DNA of 64,000 nucleotides from contig NZ_MJGV01000079.1 in NCBI RefSeq assembly GCF_001865015.1, forward strand, positions 1-64,000, read 5' to 3'. The stretch's first letter is position 1. Each line of letters opens with the position of its first letter. The position numbers and the translations under genes are program-made. This DNA is from Curtobacterium sp. MMLR14_010. GTDB lineage: Bacteria > Actinomycetota > Actinomycetes > Actinomycetales > Microbacteriaceae. The notes beneath the pieces are model-generated. The model did no database searches. It worked only from the letters and a program-made list of their open reading frames with translations, and had not been told where the DNA came from. This document shows positions 8,656 through 17,125 of this stretch, in pieces.

Positions 8656-8787
8656 TCAGTCGTGGCCGTTGATCAGGCCGAGGTAGCGTCCGAAGCGGGG
8701 CGTCGGCTCGTCGTGGAGCGCGCGCGGCGTGGGCCAGCAGTCGAGCTCGTCGATGGTCGTGGTGGAACGGTCGAGGTCGTGGCTCAT
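8656..8787 (-). CDS. Small 43-aa protein, unknown function
   Basis: An ORF of 43 codons starting at ATG 8787 with a strong AAGGAG 7 bases upstream. The product starts MSHDLDRSTTTIDELDCW, is acidic in its first half, has one cysteine, and ends with RFGRYLGLINGHD. No family is recognised. It has its own ribosome binding site and a terminator-like hairpin right after its stop, so it looks like a free-standing small gene. It could be a peptide precursor or a small regulator, but nothing in the neighbourhood identifies a modifying enzyme. Confidence 0.6.
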   Translation of the reverse strand: MSHDLDRSTTTIDELDCWPTPRALHDEPTPRFGRYLGLINGHD

Positions 8788-8946
8788 GGGGTGCTCCTTC
8801 TTCGGGGGTGAGGAGTACTACCGCGGAGCGGTGTCAGCCATTCCCGATGCCACGCTCGGAGTGCGTCCAGCGGACGTCCGAGTCCGCCCGTCAGTCCGGC
8901 CGTCGACGGAGCTCGCGTACCGGGACGGTCGCGGTGACCATGGGCG

Positions 8947-8986
8947 GACGGGAGGCGCGGTGCGGGCCCGCCACGAGCCTCCCGTC
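8947..8986. terminator. Dispersed hairpin A, copy 4, overlapping the MarR stop
   Basis: Arms GACGGGAGGC and GCCTCCCGTC with a GC-rich loop. On the minus strand the first arm includes the last bases and stop codon of the MarR gene, which is the expected position for an intrinsic terminator of that gene. Confidence 0.6.
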
Positions 8987-9476
8987 AGGCCGTCCCCGCG
9001 GACGCGGAGCCGGACCCGTCCGGCGTCTCGCTGCCGAGCAGCGGCCGCAACGCGGTCGCGACCACGTCGGCTCCGGTAGCGTCGTCGTCGACCGCGACCG
9101 GTCCGAACCACGCGTTGCTGGCGAGGACGACCGGGAAGGCACGGGACAGCAGCTCCCGGCCGGCCGGGGTCAGGGTCAGGCGCGACAGCCGGCCGCGCCC
9201 CGGCTCAGCCCGGCGCACCAGCAGCCCGCGGGCTCCGAGGGCGGCGACGAGGGCGGTCATGCTCTGCGGGCGGACGCCGACCGCACGGGAGAGCTCGGCC
9301 TGGCTGAGCTCCTCGGCCGTGGCGAGCTGGACCAGCACGCCGAACTCGACCGGCGTGAGCTCCATCGGCGACAGCTCGGTGGCCAGGCGGCGGGCGAGCT
9401 CGCGGCCGGCGCGGATGACGGTCCAGGCGGCGACCGCGTCGACGTCGTCGCGCGATGCTGCGAACTCCTGGGGCAC
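8985..9476 (-). CDS. MarR-family transcriptional regulator
   Basis: A 163-aa winged-helix regulator. The core reads LTPVEFGVLVQLATAEELSQAELSRAVGVRPQSMTALVAALGARGLLVRR followed by a wing rich in Arg/Gly (PGRGRLSRLTLTPAGREL). The GTG at 9476 is the longest reasonable start and has no strong ribosome binding site, so translation may start a few codons later. The gene is divergent from the NmrA-like oxidoreductase, with a palindrome TATCAG-CTAA-CTGATA between them, the classic MarR arrangement of autorepression plus control of the neighbour. Confidence 0.85.
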   Translation of the reverse strand: MPQEFAASRDDVDAVAAWTVIRAGRELARRLATELSPMELTPVEFGVLVQLATAEELSQAELSRAVGVRPQSMTALVAALGARGLLVRRAEPGRGRLSRLTLTPAGRELLSRAFPVVLASNAWFGPVAVDDDATGADVVATALRPLLGSETPDGSGSASAGTA

Positions 9477-9504
9477 GGCTCGATCGTAGCGGAGGAGGAG
9501 TTAC

Positions 9505-9520
9505 TATCAGCTAACTGATA
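9505..9520. promoter_or_regulatory. MarR-type operator between marR and the NmrA-like gene
   Basis: The 16-bp inverted repeat TATCAGCTAACTGATA lies in an AT-rich patch midway between the divergent starts, 15 bases before the oxidoreductase ATG. Confidence 0.65.
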
Positions 9521-9534
9521 CTGAAGGAGACGAC

Positions 9535-10410
9535 ATGGGCGACATCGTGGCAGTCACAGGAGCGACCGGGGACGTCGGCGGCAAGACGGTCGAGGCCCTC
9601 CGCGCCGCCGGGAAGACCGTGCGGGCGATCGCGCGGCGACCGGAGCAGGTCGAGGCCTTCCGGGCCCGGGGGATCGATGCCCGGCAGGCGGACCTCGGTG
9701 ACCTGCCGGCCCTGACGGCGGCCTTCGAGGGCGTCGACCAGGTGTTCCTGGTCACGGCGGCGACCCAGCAGCAGCGGGAACACGGCGTGGTCGGCGTGCA
9801 GGCCGCACAGCGTGCCGGGGTGCGGGCGCTCGTGCACCTGTCGGGCGGGGACGCTGCGCTGGGGTCGACGATCCCGTGGGCGCGTGCGGTGGCGGAGATC
9901 GACGTGGACGTGCGGGCCAGCGGCCTCGAGTGGACGATCCTGCACCCGTCGGGGTTCATGACGAACCTGCTGCCGTCAGGGCCGACGATCCGCCGGGGGT
10001 TCTTCCCGCAGACGATGGGCCGCGGGGTGATCGGCTGGATCGACAGCCAGGACATCGCCCGGGTGGCGGCCCGGGTGCTGACGGACGGCGTGCACGTCGG
10101 CGCCGAGCCGGTGCTGACCGGGCCCGAGCTGCTCGACGGCCGTGGGGTCGCCCGGGCCCTGACCGAGGGGCTCGGTCGGCGGGTGCGGTACGTGCACCTG
10201 CCGAGCCGCGCATTCGAGGGCGTGCTGCGCGTGACCGGCATGCCCGCGTGGCAGGCGGCGGGGCTCCGTCAGCAGTTCGGCATCGTCGCCCGGCACGGGC
10301 TCGACGGCATCGCGGTGCACACGGACCAGGTCGAGCGCGTCACCGGGACGCCGGCGCGGTCGATGGCGGACTGGGCGCGGGCGTCGCGGGAGGTGTTGCT
10401 GGGGCGCTGA
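9535..10410 (+). CDS. NAD(P)-binding NmrA-like oxidoreductase
   Basis: A 291-aa atypical short-chain dehydrogenase. The ATG at 9535 follows GAAGGAGACGAC. The N-terminal nucleotide-binding motif is VTGATGDVGGKTVEAL, followed by RAIARRPEQ for the phosphate of NADPH. It lacks the YxxxK catalytic pair of classical SDRs, as expected of NmrA/HSCARG-type proteins, which act as redox sensors or quinone and azo reductases. It is probably repressed by the divergent MarR. Its last 71 bases overlap, on the opposite strand, the end of the sigma-partner gene. Confidence 0.88.
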   Translation: MGDIVAVTGATGDVGGKTVEALRAAGKTVRAIARRPEQVEAFRARGIDARQADLGDLPALTAAFEGVDQVFLVTAATQQQREHGVVGVQAAQRAGVRALVHLSGGDAALGSTIPWARAVAEIDVDVRASGLEWTILHPSGFMTNLLPSGPTIRRGFFPQTMGRGVIGWIDSQDIARVAARVLTDGVHVGAEPVLTGPELLDGRGVARALTEGLGRRVRYVHLPSRAFEGVLRVTGMPAWQAAGLRQQFGIVARHGLDGIAVHTDQVERVTGTPARSMADWARASREVLLGR

Positions 10411-11194
10411 CCGAGTTCAGCTCGTCGATGTACCGCTGGTCGAGTGGCACCTCGGGCAGCGTCCCGGCCTCGGCGGTGTGGTGGCCGATGACGGTCTCGC
10501 CGTCGGACTCGTACACGTCGACCGTCCCGGGCTGGTCGGCGCCCGCCGTCTCGGACCAGAGCACCCAGCCCAGGCGACCGTCGTCGGCTCGTCCCGGCAC
10601 CAGGTCCGGGTGACCGTGCTGGTTCTCGATCCCGAAGGTCTGCCCCTTCGCGTTGACGCTCCACCGGGACGTGACCGAGCTGGCGTACTGCAGCACGGCG
10701 TGCCACCGGGTACCGGGGGACGAGGAGACCGGGAACGTGGTCGTGCCGGCGGCCGGCAGCTGGCCGTCCACGACGTGCAGACGGTGCTGCCCGTCGCCGC
10801 TGCAGGAGACACCGGCGCCCGTCGTGCCGTCGCCGGTGCTGACCTGCACCATCCCCGAGTCACTCAGGCAGGTGACGTCGACGATGACCGCTCCCGCCGT
10901 CTCCGGTGCCCGGCCGATGTCGACCAGGGCCGGACCGGTCCGGGTCACCGTGGTGGTGGAACCGAGTGCATCGGTCGCCGTCGATCCGGGCATCCCGGTC
11001 ACCACGAGGGCGGCGGCGCTGGTGGCCAGGGCGACGGCCGCGACCCCGACGACGGACGCGGTGACCCGGGTCCGTCGCTGTGCGCGCTGCAGTCGGCTGC
11101 CGGGGGTGCCGATGGACGCGAGCTCGTCGCGGATCGTCGCGGCAGCGTCGGGGTGCATGTCGGTCGTGGTCAGGTGTCCGTCGTTGCTGGTCAT
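10340..11194 (-). CDS. Membrane-anchored protein in an ECF sigma operon, possible anti-sigma factor
   Basis: A 284-aa protein whose ATG overlaps the sigma-factor stop (TGATG). A short cytoplasmic region with a helical segment (HPDAAATIRDELASIGTPGSRLQRAQRR) precedes a single membrane helix at about residues 47-70. A large extracytoplasmic domain then ends in a Pro/Ala/Ser-rich tail. Position and topology fit an anti-sigma or sensor partner of the sigma factor, but no zinc-binding ZAS motif (HxxxCxxC) is visible. The 3' end runs 71 bases into the convergent oxidoreductase gene. Confidence 0.8.
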   Translation of the reverse strand: MTSNDGHLTTTDMHPDAAATIRDELASIGTPGSRLQRAQRRTRVTASVVGVAAVALATSAAALVVTGMPGSTATDALGSTTTVTRTGPALVDIGRAPETAGAVIVDVTCLSDSGMVQVSTGDGTTGAGVSCSGDGQHRLHVVDGQLPAAGTTTFPVSSSPGTRWHAVLQYASSVTSRWSVNAKGQTFGIENQHGHPDLVPGRADDGRLGWVLWSETAGADQPGTVDVYESDGETVIGHHTAEAGTLPEVPLDQRYIDELNSVSAPATPPATPAPSPPSTAPASR

Positions 11195-11769
11195 GCGGTG
11201 CCTCCCGGTGCGGAGCGGAGTGTGGGGTCGAGGTCGTGCAGGTCGGCGCGCAGGCGTTTCCGAACCCGGTGCAGGCGGACCCGGGCAGCGGGTGGCTGCA
11301 GGCCGACGGCCGCAGCGGCCTGCCACACGGGCAGGTCCTCGAGCGTGGTGAGGACGAGCAGCGCGGCGTCGGTCGGGGACAGGCCGCGGAGGGACTCCTC
11401 GAGGCGCTGCCGGACCTCGGCGTCCGCGGGGTCGACCGGGTCGACGTGCTCCTCCTCGCGGGGCAGCCGGTCGAGCAGCTTCCGGTAGCGGGCGGCGGCA
11501 CGACGGCTGTTGCGCCCGAGGTTCACCGCGGTCACGAGCAACCACGGCAGGACGGACCCGGCCACCAGCGGCACGGTCCTCCGCTTCCGCCAGAGCTCGT
11601 AGAACGCGGCCGCCGTGACGTCCTCGGCGTCGTGCACGTCCCCGAGCAGGCTCAGCGCGCGCCGATAGACCCGCGGGCGGTGCCGGTCGAAGAGCTCGGC
11701 GAAGGCCGTTCCGTCGTTCGACCGGGCCCGCGTCCACAGCGGCCCGTCGTCGTCCTGTTCGTCCTGCAC
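11191..11769 (-). CDS. ECF-type RNA polymerase sigma factor
   Basis: About 192 aa. The region-2 helix is FAELFDRHRPRVYRRALSLLGDVHDAEDVTAAAFYELWRKR. Region 4 reads LSPTDAALLVLTTLEDLPVWQAAAAVGLQPPAARVRLHRVRKRL. GTG 11769 and TTG 11775 are both possible starts, neither with a clear ribosome binding site. It is coupled to the downstream membrane protein. It should recruit RNA polymerase to a small regulon, but no recognisable autoregulatory promoter was found upstream. Confidence 0.88.
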   Translation of the reverse strand: MQDEQDDDGPLWTRARSNDGTAFAELFDRHRPRVYRRALSLLGDVHDAEDVTAAAFYELWRKRRTVPLVAGSVLPWLLVTAVNLGRNSRRAAARYRKLLDRLPREEEHVDPVDPADAEVRQRLEESLRGLSPTDAALLVLTTLEDLPVWQAAAAVGLQPPAARVRLHRVRKRLRADLHDLDPTLRSAPGGTA

Positions 11770-11831
11770 ACTCAAGAGTGTCCGGTCGGGGTGCGGGCGT
11801 TACACGCTGCCGCGGGCCGACCGGGAACCGG

Positions 11832-12563
11832 TCACGCGCTGCCGCGGAGTTCGGCGGGCGCGAGCTGCTGCCCGGACACCGCGCGGGCGACGTCGCTCAG
11901 GCGCTCCTGGTTCGTGCGGGCGTGCTGGCGGATCAGGCGGAACGCGGTGTCCAGGTCGACGTCGAGCGCGCGGCTGACGTAGCCCTTCGCCTGCTCGATC
12001 AGCACGCGGCTGTCGAGGGCGCGCTGCAGCTGGCTGGCCGCGGTGGTCGCGTTCTCGATCGTGCGCTGCTGCAACAGGCTGATCGTCGCGACGTCGGCGA
12101 GCGCCTGCGCGGCACGGGCGTCGGCACCGTTGAGCGCCCCCTCGGACTCGCGGAACAGGTTCAACGACCCCACGACGGTGTCACGGAGTCGCATCGGGAT
12201 GGCGTGGACGCCGGCGTACCCGCGCTGCTGCGAGGCCTCGGCGAACCGGGGCCACCGCCGCCGCAGTTCGGTCACGTTCTCCGACGTCGCCAGTTCGCCC
12301 GTCGTCACGGCCGTGATGCACGGGCCCTCGCCGGCGTTGAGCTGGAGCAGGCCGAAGAAGCTGCTGCGCTCACTCGTCGAGGCCACCACCTCGAGCTCCT
12401 GCTGCGCGTTCGCCAGGTGGATCGCGCCGGCCGCCGCGTCGAAGAGCTCGACGGCCCGGTCGACCAGGGTCTGGAGCACCTCCACGACGTCGAAGTCGGC
12501 GACCAGGCTGTCCGTGAGCGTGACGAACGTGTCGACCAGTCGTGCTTCGCGGGTGTCCGGCAT
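11832..12563 (-). CDS. GAF and ANTAR domain-containing antitermination regulator
   Basis: A 243-aa cytoplasmic sensor. The ATG at 12563 follows GGGAG. Residues of about 20-165 form a GAF domain (VLQTLVDRAVELFDAAAGAIHLAN ... VGSLNLFRE). Residues of about 175-235 form an ANTAR domain (LQRALDSRVLIEQAKGYVSRALDVDLDTAFRLIRQHAR), which in this family binds dual-hexaloop RNA hairpins and prevents transcription termination. The GAF domain presumably senses a small ligand. The gene is monocistronic and divergent from the desaturase gene. Confidence 0.9.
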   Translation of the reverse strand: MPDTREARLVDTFVTLTDSLVADFDVVEVLQTLVDRAVELFDAAAGAIHLANAQQELEVVASTSERSSFFGLLQLNAGEGPCITAVTTGELATSENVTELRRRWPRFAEASQQRGYAGVHAIPMRLRDTVVGSLNLFRESEGALNGADARAAQALADVATISLLQQRTIENATTAASQLQRALDSRVLIEQAKGYVSRALDVDLDTAFRLIRQHARTNQERLSDVARAVSGQQLAPAELRGSA

Positions 12564-12837
12564 CCGGAGTGCTCCCTCTCCGTCGGTGTGCTGTGCAACA
12601 ACCGTAGCGCCGCCCCGATCGAGGACTTGCGACGCGAGGTTCTCCGGCTCTAGCGTTGTGCTCAGCTGCCCCAGCCCCCGGTGGCCGGACGACAAGAACG
12701 ATCTCCGTGATGCCCGGGAGCCTGATGGACCAGCTACGTCACACGCCGATCGCGCCTGCGCGGCGCGGGGCTGTCGGCGCAGCTGCGTCGTCGCAGTCTC
12801 CGCGGTGCGCCGGTCAGCACCGACGAGAGGAACCCCA

Positions 12838-13950
12838 GTGACCGCCGACGACACCATGACCCGCCCGTACCGCAAGACCGGGACGGCCGGGGGAGCCCGC
12901 ACCGGGGGCACGTCGACCTACTCCGCGCTGCTGGCGCAGGTGAAGGACGCGGGGCTGCTCCGGCGGCGTCGCGGCTTCTACTGGGCGCTCTTCGGTGCCC
13001 TGGTCGTGGGCACGGTGGCGTGCTGGGTGGCGTTCGCCACGCTCGGCGCCTCGTGGCTGCAGCTGGTCGTCGCCGCGGTCCTCGGGGTGCTCTTCACACA
13101 GTTCGCGTTCCTGTCGCACGAGGCCGCGCACCGCCAGGTGTTCGAGTCCCGGAAGTGGAACGACCGCGCGGGCCGGTGGCTCGGGACATTCGTCGTGGGC
13201 CTGAGCTACTCGTGGTGGATGAACAAGCACACCCGCCACCACGGCAACCCGAACACCGTCGGCAAAGACCCGGACATCAGCCCGGACGGCGTGGTGTTCA
13301 TCCCCGAGGACGCCGCCGCCACGAGAGGACCCATGCGGTTGCTCGTCCGGCACCAGGGCTGGCTCTTCTTCCCGCTCCTGACCCTCGAGGGCATCAACCT
13401 GCACCGGCACGCGGTGGTCTCGGTGCTCCGCGGGGCCGACGGCCGGAGCGACGTCCGCGGACGCGTCCTCGAAGGCGTGCTGCTCGTCCTCCGCTTCGGC
13501 ATCTACCTGCCCGTCGTCTTCCTGACGCTGCCGTTCGGCATGGCCTGCGCGTTCCTCGGCGTCCAGCTCGCGGTCTTCGGCGTGATGATGGGCGCGTCCT
13601 TCGCGCCGAACCACAAGGGCATGCCGACGATCGCCCACGACGCCAAGGTGGACTTCCTCTCCCGACAGGTCCTGACGTCGCGCAACATCCGCGGTGGGTG
13701 GTGGGTGTCCTTCCTGATGGGCGGCCTCAACTACCAGGTCGAGCACCACCTGTTCCCGAGCATGCCGCGGCCGGCCCTCAAGCAGGCCAGGCTCCTCGTC
13801 CGCGCGCACTGCGAGCAGCTCGACGTGCCCTACACCGAGACCACGCTCCTGCGCTCGTACGGCATCGTCGTCGCGTACCTGAACCGCGTCGGTCTGGCAG
13901 CGCGCGACCCCTTCGCCTGCCCGATGATCACCGAGCTCCGGATCAACTGA
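12838..13950 (+). CDS. Fatty acid desaturase (acyl-CoA/acyl-lipid, DesA3-like)
   Basis: A 370-aa membrane di-iron desaturase. The GTG at 12838 follows GAGAGG. All three histidine boxes are present: HEAAHRQVF, HTRHHGNPN and VEHHLFPSMPR, with two pairs of membrane helices before and between them. It introduces a double bond into fatty acyl chains and so adjusts membrane fluidity. Actinobacterial homologues are often induced by cold. The 274-bp region upstream, shared with the GAF-ANTAR gene, holds the promoters, but no regulator site was identified. Confidence 0.9.
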   Translation: MTADDTMTRPYRKTGTAGGARTGGTSTYSALLAQVKDAGLLRRRRGFYWALFGALVVGTVACWVAFATLGASWLQLVVAAVLGVLFTQFAFLSHEAAHRQVFESRKWNDRAGRWLGTFVVGLSYSWWMNKHTRHHGNPNTVGKDPDISPDGVVFIPEDAAATRGPMRLLVRHQGWLFFPLLTLEGINLHRHAVVSVLRGADGRSDVRGRVLEGVLLVLRFGIYLPVVFLTLPFGMACAFLGVQLAVFGVMMGASFAPNHKGMPTIAHDAKVDFLSRQVLTSRNIRGGWWVSFLMGGLNYQVEHHLFPSMPRPALKQARLLVRAHCEQLDVPYTETTLLRSYGIVVAYLNRVGLAARDPFACPMITELRIN

Positions 13951-14020
13951 CGTACGTCGCGCCCGGTGCAGGCACCGCCTGTGGCACGCTCGATCCTGCA
14001 ACCAGGGGGAAGGGGACGAC

Positions 14021-14410
14021 ATGGACGAGGCACTGCTCTTCGACCTGTGCAGCCGCGCACGGCTCATCGACATCCGGATGGGCGGGTCGGACGGGGCGTC
14101 GCGGGGACTGACGGACCTCATTTCCCGCGCCGCCGACCCGGCAGGCCGGTACTCCCACGAGCACCTGCTCCAGCTCATGCAGTCCACGCCCCGACCCGTC
14201 GGCTTCCGCTACGGCCTCCGACGGCTGGAAGCCCTCACCGCGTGCCGGACCGACCCGCCCGAGGACCTCTCGGGCGAAGAGCGCTCCGAGTACGCAGCGG
14301 CGCAGGACGCGCTCCTCGCAGCCGTCGGCCGGGACGGCGGTGAGCCGCCCCACGGCGTCGTCGCCGTCGCCAGGAACGTGCTGGAGCAGTTCGGCCTGCG
14401 CTGGTTCTGA
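14021..14410 (+). CDS. Hypothetical protein, 129 aa
   Basis: Starts at ATG 14021 after a strong purine run (GGGGGAAGGGGA). It is a soluble, acidic and helical protein (MDEALLFDLCSRARLIDIRMGG ... VARNVLEQFGLRWF) with no recognised domain or catalytic motif. It stands alone, 70 bases after the desaturase stop. Confidence 0.75.
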   Translation: MDEALLFDLCSRARLIDIRMGGSDGASRGLTDLISRAADPAGRYSHEHLLQLMQSTPRPVGFRYGLRRLEALTACRTDPPEDLSGEERSEYAAAQDALLAAVGRDGGEPPHGVVAVARNVLEQFGLRWF

Positions 14411-14464
14411 TCCCATCCCGGTACGGCACCGCCGTCCGAGCCGCTGATCGCGCAAGATGATCCC

Positions 14465-15412
14465 ATGGCTGCGATCGACCTCCGCACGCGACTGCTCGGC
14501 CGACTGCTGAGCGCCGCCTCGGTGACCCGCCGGACGGAGGAGCAGATCCTCGCCGACCAGCGACGCGAGATCGGCCACAACCCCCTCGTCGACCTGCTGC
14601 TCGGCGGGCTCGCCACGGGCGTCGCCGTCCGGGACACGACCGCATCCGGGGCCGACGGCCCCATCGGCGTCCGGGTCTACCGCCCCACCACGTTCCGCGG
14701 CACGCCCCCGCTCGTCGTCCTCATCCACGGCGGGGGCTGGACGTCCGGCTCGCTCGACACCTACGACTGGTTCGCCAGCAGCATCGCCCGGGACGCCCAG
14801 GCCGTGGTCGCCTCCCTGGACTACCGCCTGTCTCCGGGTGCCCGCTGGCCCGCTGCCGCCGAGGACTCCTACGCCGCCACCGTCGACCTGGTCAGCCGCG
14901 GCCGGGAGCTCGGCGCGGACACCAGCCGCCTGGCCGTCGTCGGCGACAGCGCCGGCGGGAACCTCGCCGCCGTGGTCGCCCTCATGGCACGCGACCGCTC
15001 CGGCCCGCCGATCGCGTTCCAGGGCCTGGTCTACCCCGCGACCGACCTCACGATGGCGAGCCCGTCCATCGACGAGAACGCGCACGCCCCGATCCTGACG
15101 AAGGCGGACATGCTCGCCTTCCGCGGCCACTACCTGGACGGTCAGGACCCGACCGACCCGTACGCCTCGCCGCTCTTCGCCGACCTCGCCGGCCTGCCGC
15201 CGGCTCTGGTCCAGGTCGCCGAGCACGACCCGCTCCGGGACGACGGCCTCCGCTACGCCGCAGCCCTCCTGGAGGCCCGGGTCGCCGTGCGCACGACGAC
15301 CTACGTCGGCATGCCCCACGGCTTCATGGCCTTCCCCCGGATCAGCAGGGCCGTCCCGCAGGCGCTCGGGGAGCTCACCGGGGAGCTGCGCTCCGCCCTG
15401 GCCCGGCCGTGA
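14465..15412 (+). CDS. Alpha/beta hydrolase, HSL-type esterase
   Basis: A 315-aa esterase/lipase. The oxyanion-hole motif HGGGW, the nucleophile elbow GDSAGGN, the acid in AEHDPLRDDG and the catalytic histidine in MPHGFMAF are in the canonical order of the hormone-sensitive-lipase family. It probably hydrolyses short-chain esters in the cytoplasm. The next gene overlaps its stop. Confidence 0.9.
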   Translation: MAAIDLRTRLLGRLLSAASVTRRTEEQILADQRREIGHNPLVDLLLGGLATGVAVRDTTASGADGPIGVRVYRPTTFRGTPPLVVLIHGGGWTSGSLDTYDWFASSIARDAQAVVASLDYRLSPGARWPAAAEDSYAATVDLVSRGRELGADTSRLAVVGDSAGGNLAAVVALMARDRSGPPIAFQGLVYPATDLTMASPSIDENAHAPILTKADMLAFRGHYLDGQDPTDPYASPLFADLAGLPPALVQVAEHDPLRDDGLRYAAALLEARVAVRTTTYVGMPHGFMAFPRISRAVPQALGELTGELRSALARP

Positions 15413-16023
15413 TGGCCCGGGTCGGGCGAGCCCTGGCCGTCCGCCTGCACGCGATCACCTTCGCGGCGGCAGGGCTCTGCACGCTCCTCATCGCTGTCCT
15501 GCCCCGAGGCACGGGAGCGCTGTCCGCCGCAGCGATCCTCGCCGGCACCCTGACGCTCGCCGGGCTCGGCATCATCGCCACCGGCATGTCCGACGAGCGC
15601 CCCCTCCGTCAGGTCCCGCTCGCCATGCCGCTGCTGATGACCGCCGCCGGGTCCGCCGTCGCCAAGACGGTCCTGCTGCAGGCGGGTCGACCGCTCCCCG
15701 TGGTCCTGGCCGCCTCCGCCGTGGTCGGTCTCATCGGCGGGCTCGCCGTCGCGCTCGCGGTCGTCCTGCTGCTCGCGGCGCGGTCGCGGCACCGTCTGAC
15801 GATCGCCACGCTCACCGGGCTCGGCCTGGTCGGCCTGCCGGCGCTCGTCTCGAACGCCCTGCTGCTCGTGCCCGGTGTCGACCAGCGCGTCGACGGCGTC
15901 GCCACTGAGGTCGGGATCGTCGTGACCGGTGCCGGGCTCCTGCTGATCGCCCTCGCGCTGGCCCGTCGGCCGATGGGCACCACGACGGTGGACGACGGAG
16001 CCAAACGGGCGTCCCGTCGCTGA
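15412..16023 (+). CDS. Integral membrane protein, about 203 aa, DUF998-like
   Basis: The start is ATG 15412 (or GTG 15409), overlapping the esterase stop and so translationally coupled. Six predicted helices alternate with short loops, with no charged catalytic motif. The pattern resembles DUF998-type membrane proteins, but that assignment is tentative. Two tandem hairpins follow further downstream. Confidence 0.75.
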   Translation: MARVGRALAVRLHAITFAAAGLCTLLIAVLPRGTGALSAAAILAGTLTLAGLGIIATGMSDERPLRQVPLAMPLLMTAAGSAVAKTVLLQAGRPLPVVLAASAVVGLIGGLAVALAVVLLLAARSRHRLTIATLTGLGLVGLPALVSNALLLVPGVDQRVDGVATEVGIVVTGAGLLLIALALARRPMGTTTVDDGAKRASRR

Positions 16024-16225
16024 CCACAGTGCGCTTCCCGCCAGGCCCCTGGTGCGGATGCCCGCGCAGGCGTACTGTTCCCGCCAGGTGGCCCCAGACC
16101 CTGGCTGTCGGATCGGAAGCTCTCATGCAGCGTCCGCGCTCAGCATCTCGCGCGTCCCATCCGTCCACCCCACGAGCCGCGGGACCCGGGAGCAACGTCG
16201 CTCCCGCTGGTTCACCCGCGTGACA

Positions 16226-16260
16226 GAGCGCATCGTCGCGGGGACGGCGACGATGCGCTC
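16226..16260. terminator. Intrinsic terminator hairpin
   Basis: A perfect 14-bp stem (GAGCGCATCGTCGC and its complement) with a 7-nt loop lies between convergent genes. The preceding 200 bases (16024-16225) show no supportable gene. Confidence 0.7.
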
Positions 16261-16303
16261 GAAGCCGGTGGTGTCCTGAACCCGACAGCGCCCCACCGGC
16301 TTC
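16261..16303. terminator. Second intrinsic hairpin, adjacent
   Basis: Perfect 11-bp arms (GAAGCCGGTGG) with a 21-nt loop, starting at the base after the previous hairpin. It is likely to terminate the minus-strand SDR, whose stop is at 16322. Confidence 0.6.
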
Positions 16304-16321
16304 CGTCAGTCCAGCGACGAG

Positions 16322-17059
16322 TCAGCCCTGCGCGGTCGGCCGGACGATGACCTCGCCCACGTCGACGCCGTCGGGCTGCTCGATCGCGAAGGCCACCGCC
16401 CGGGCGATGGCCTCCGGCGGCATCGCGGTGGCGTCCCGCTGCTGCACCAGCGCCGCCGCGACCTCGGCACTCGCCCCCAGCCCGACGCCCTCCGTGTTCG
16501 TGAAGCCGGGCGTGACCACCGTGACCCGGAGCGAGGCGCCGGCTTCCTGCCGCAGGGCCTCGGACAGCACCCGGACCGCGGTCTTGGTCGCCGCGTAGAC
16601 GCCCTGTGCGGGCACGATCCGGTGGGCCGACGTCGACGCCGTGTTGACGAAGTGGCCGGAGCCCTGGGCGCGGAACACCGGCAGCGCCGCCGCGATCCCG
16701 TTCAGGACGCCCGTCAGGTTGACGTCGATCATCTGCTGCCAGTCGTCCACGCGGACCTCGTCGAACGGCGAGACCGCCATGCTCCCCGCGTTCGAGAACA
16801 GCACGTCGACGCGGCCGAACTGCTCCTGTGCGCTCGCCACCAGCCGCTGCAGGTCCTCGCGCTGCCGGACGTCGATCGGCACCGCGTGCGCCTGTCCGCC
16901 CTCGGCGCGGATCTCCTCGACGAGCGACGCCAGCCGGTCGGCGCGGCGTGCACCCAGCACGACGTTCGCACCGGCCGCCGCCAGGTGCCGAGCCGTCGCG
17001 GCGCCGATCCCGCTCGACGCCCCGGTGATGGCGATGGTCTTGCCGCTGATGCCGTCCAT
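16322..17059 (-). CDS. Short-chain dehydrogenase/reductase
   Basis: A 245-aa classical SDR. The ATG at 17059 follows AGGAGACC. The cofactor motif TGASSGIG, the structural NAG (LFSNAG) and the active-site YAATK are present, and the RR after GA suggests an NADPH preference. The substrate is unknown. It is divergent from a TetR gene with operator-like palindromes in between, so it is probably TetR-repressed. Confidence 0.9.
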   Translation of the reverse strand: MDGISGKTIAITGASSGIGAATARHLAAAGANVVLGARRADRLASLVEEIRAEGGQAHAVPIDVRQREDLQRLVASAQEQFGRVDVLFSNAGSMAVSPFDEVRVDDWQQMIDVNLTGVLNGIAAALPVFRAQGSGHFVNTASTSAHRIVPAQGVYAATKTAVRVLSEALRQEAGASLRVTVVTPGFTNTEGVGLGASAEVAAALVQQRDATAMPPEAIARAVAFAIEQPDGVDVGEVIVRPTAQG

Positions 17060-17081
17060 GGTGGTCTCCTGTCGCAGTAGA

Positions 17082-17125
17082 GTGGACACCCGTCCACTTC
17101 GCGAGAGGCTACCGGACACATGTCC
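17082..17125. promoter_or_regulatory. Two TetR-type operator palindromes between SDR and tetR
   Basis: GTGGAC-ACCC-GTCCAC (17082-17097) and GGACACATGTCC (17114-17125) share the half-site GTCCACTTC. The second contains the tetR start codon, so repressor binding would directly block its own gene. Confidence 0.6.
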
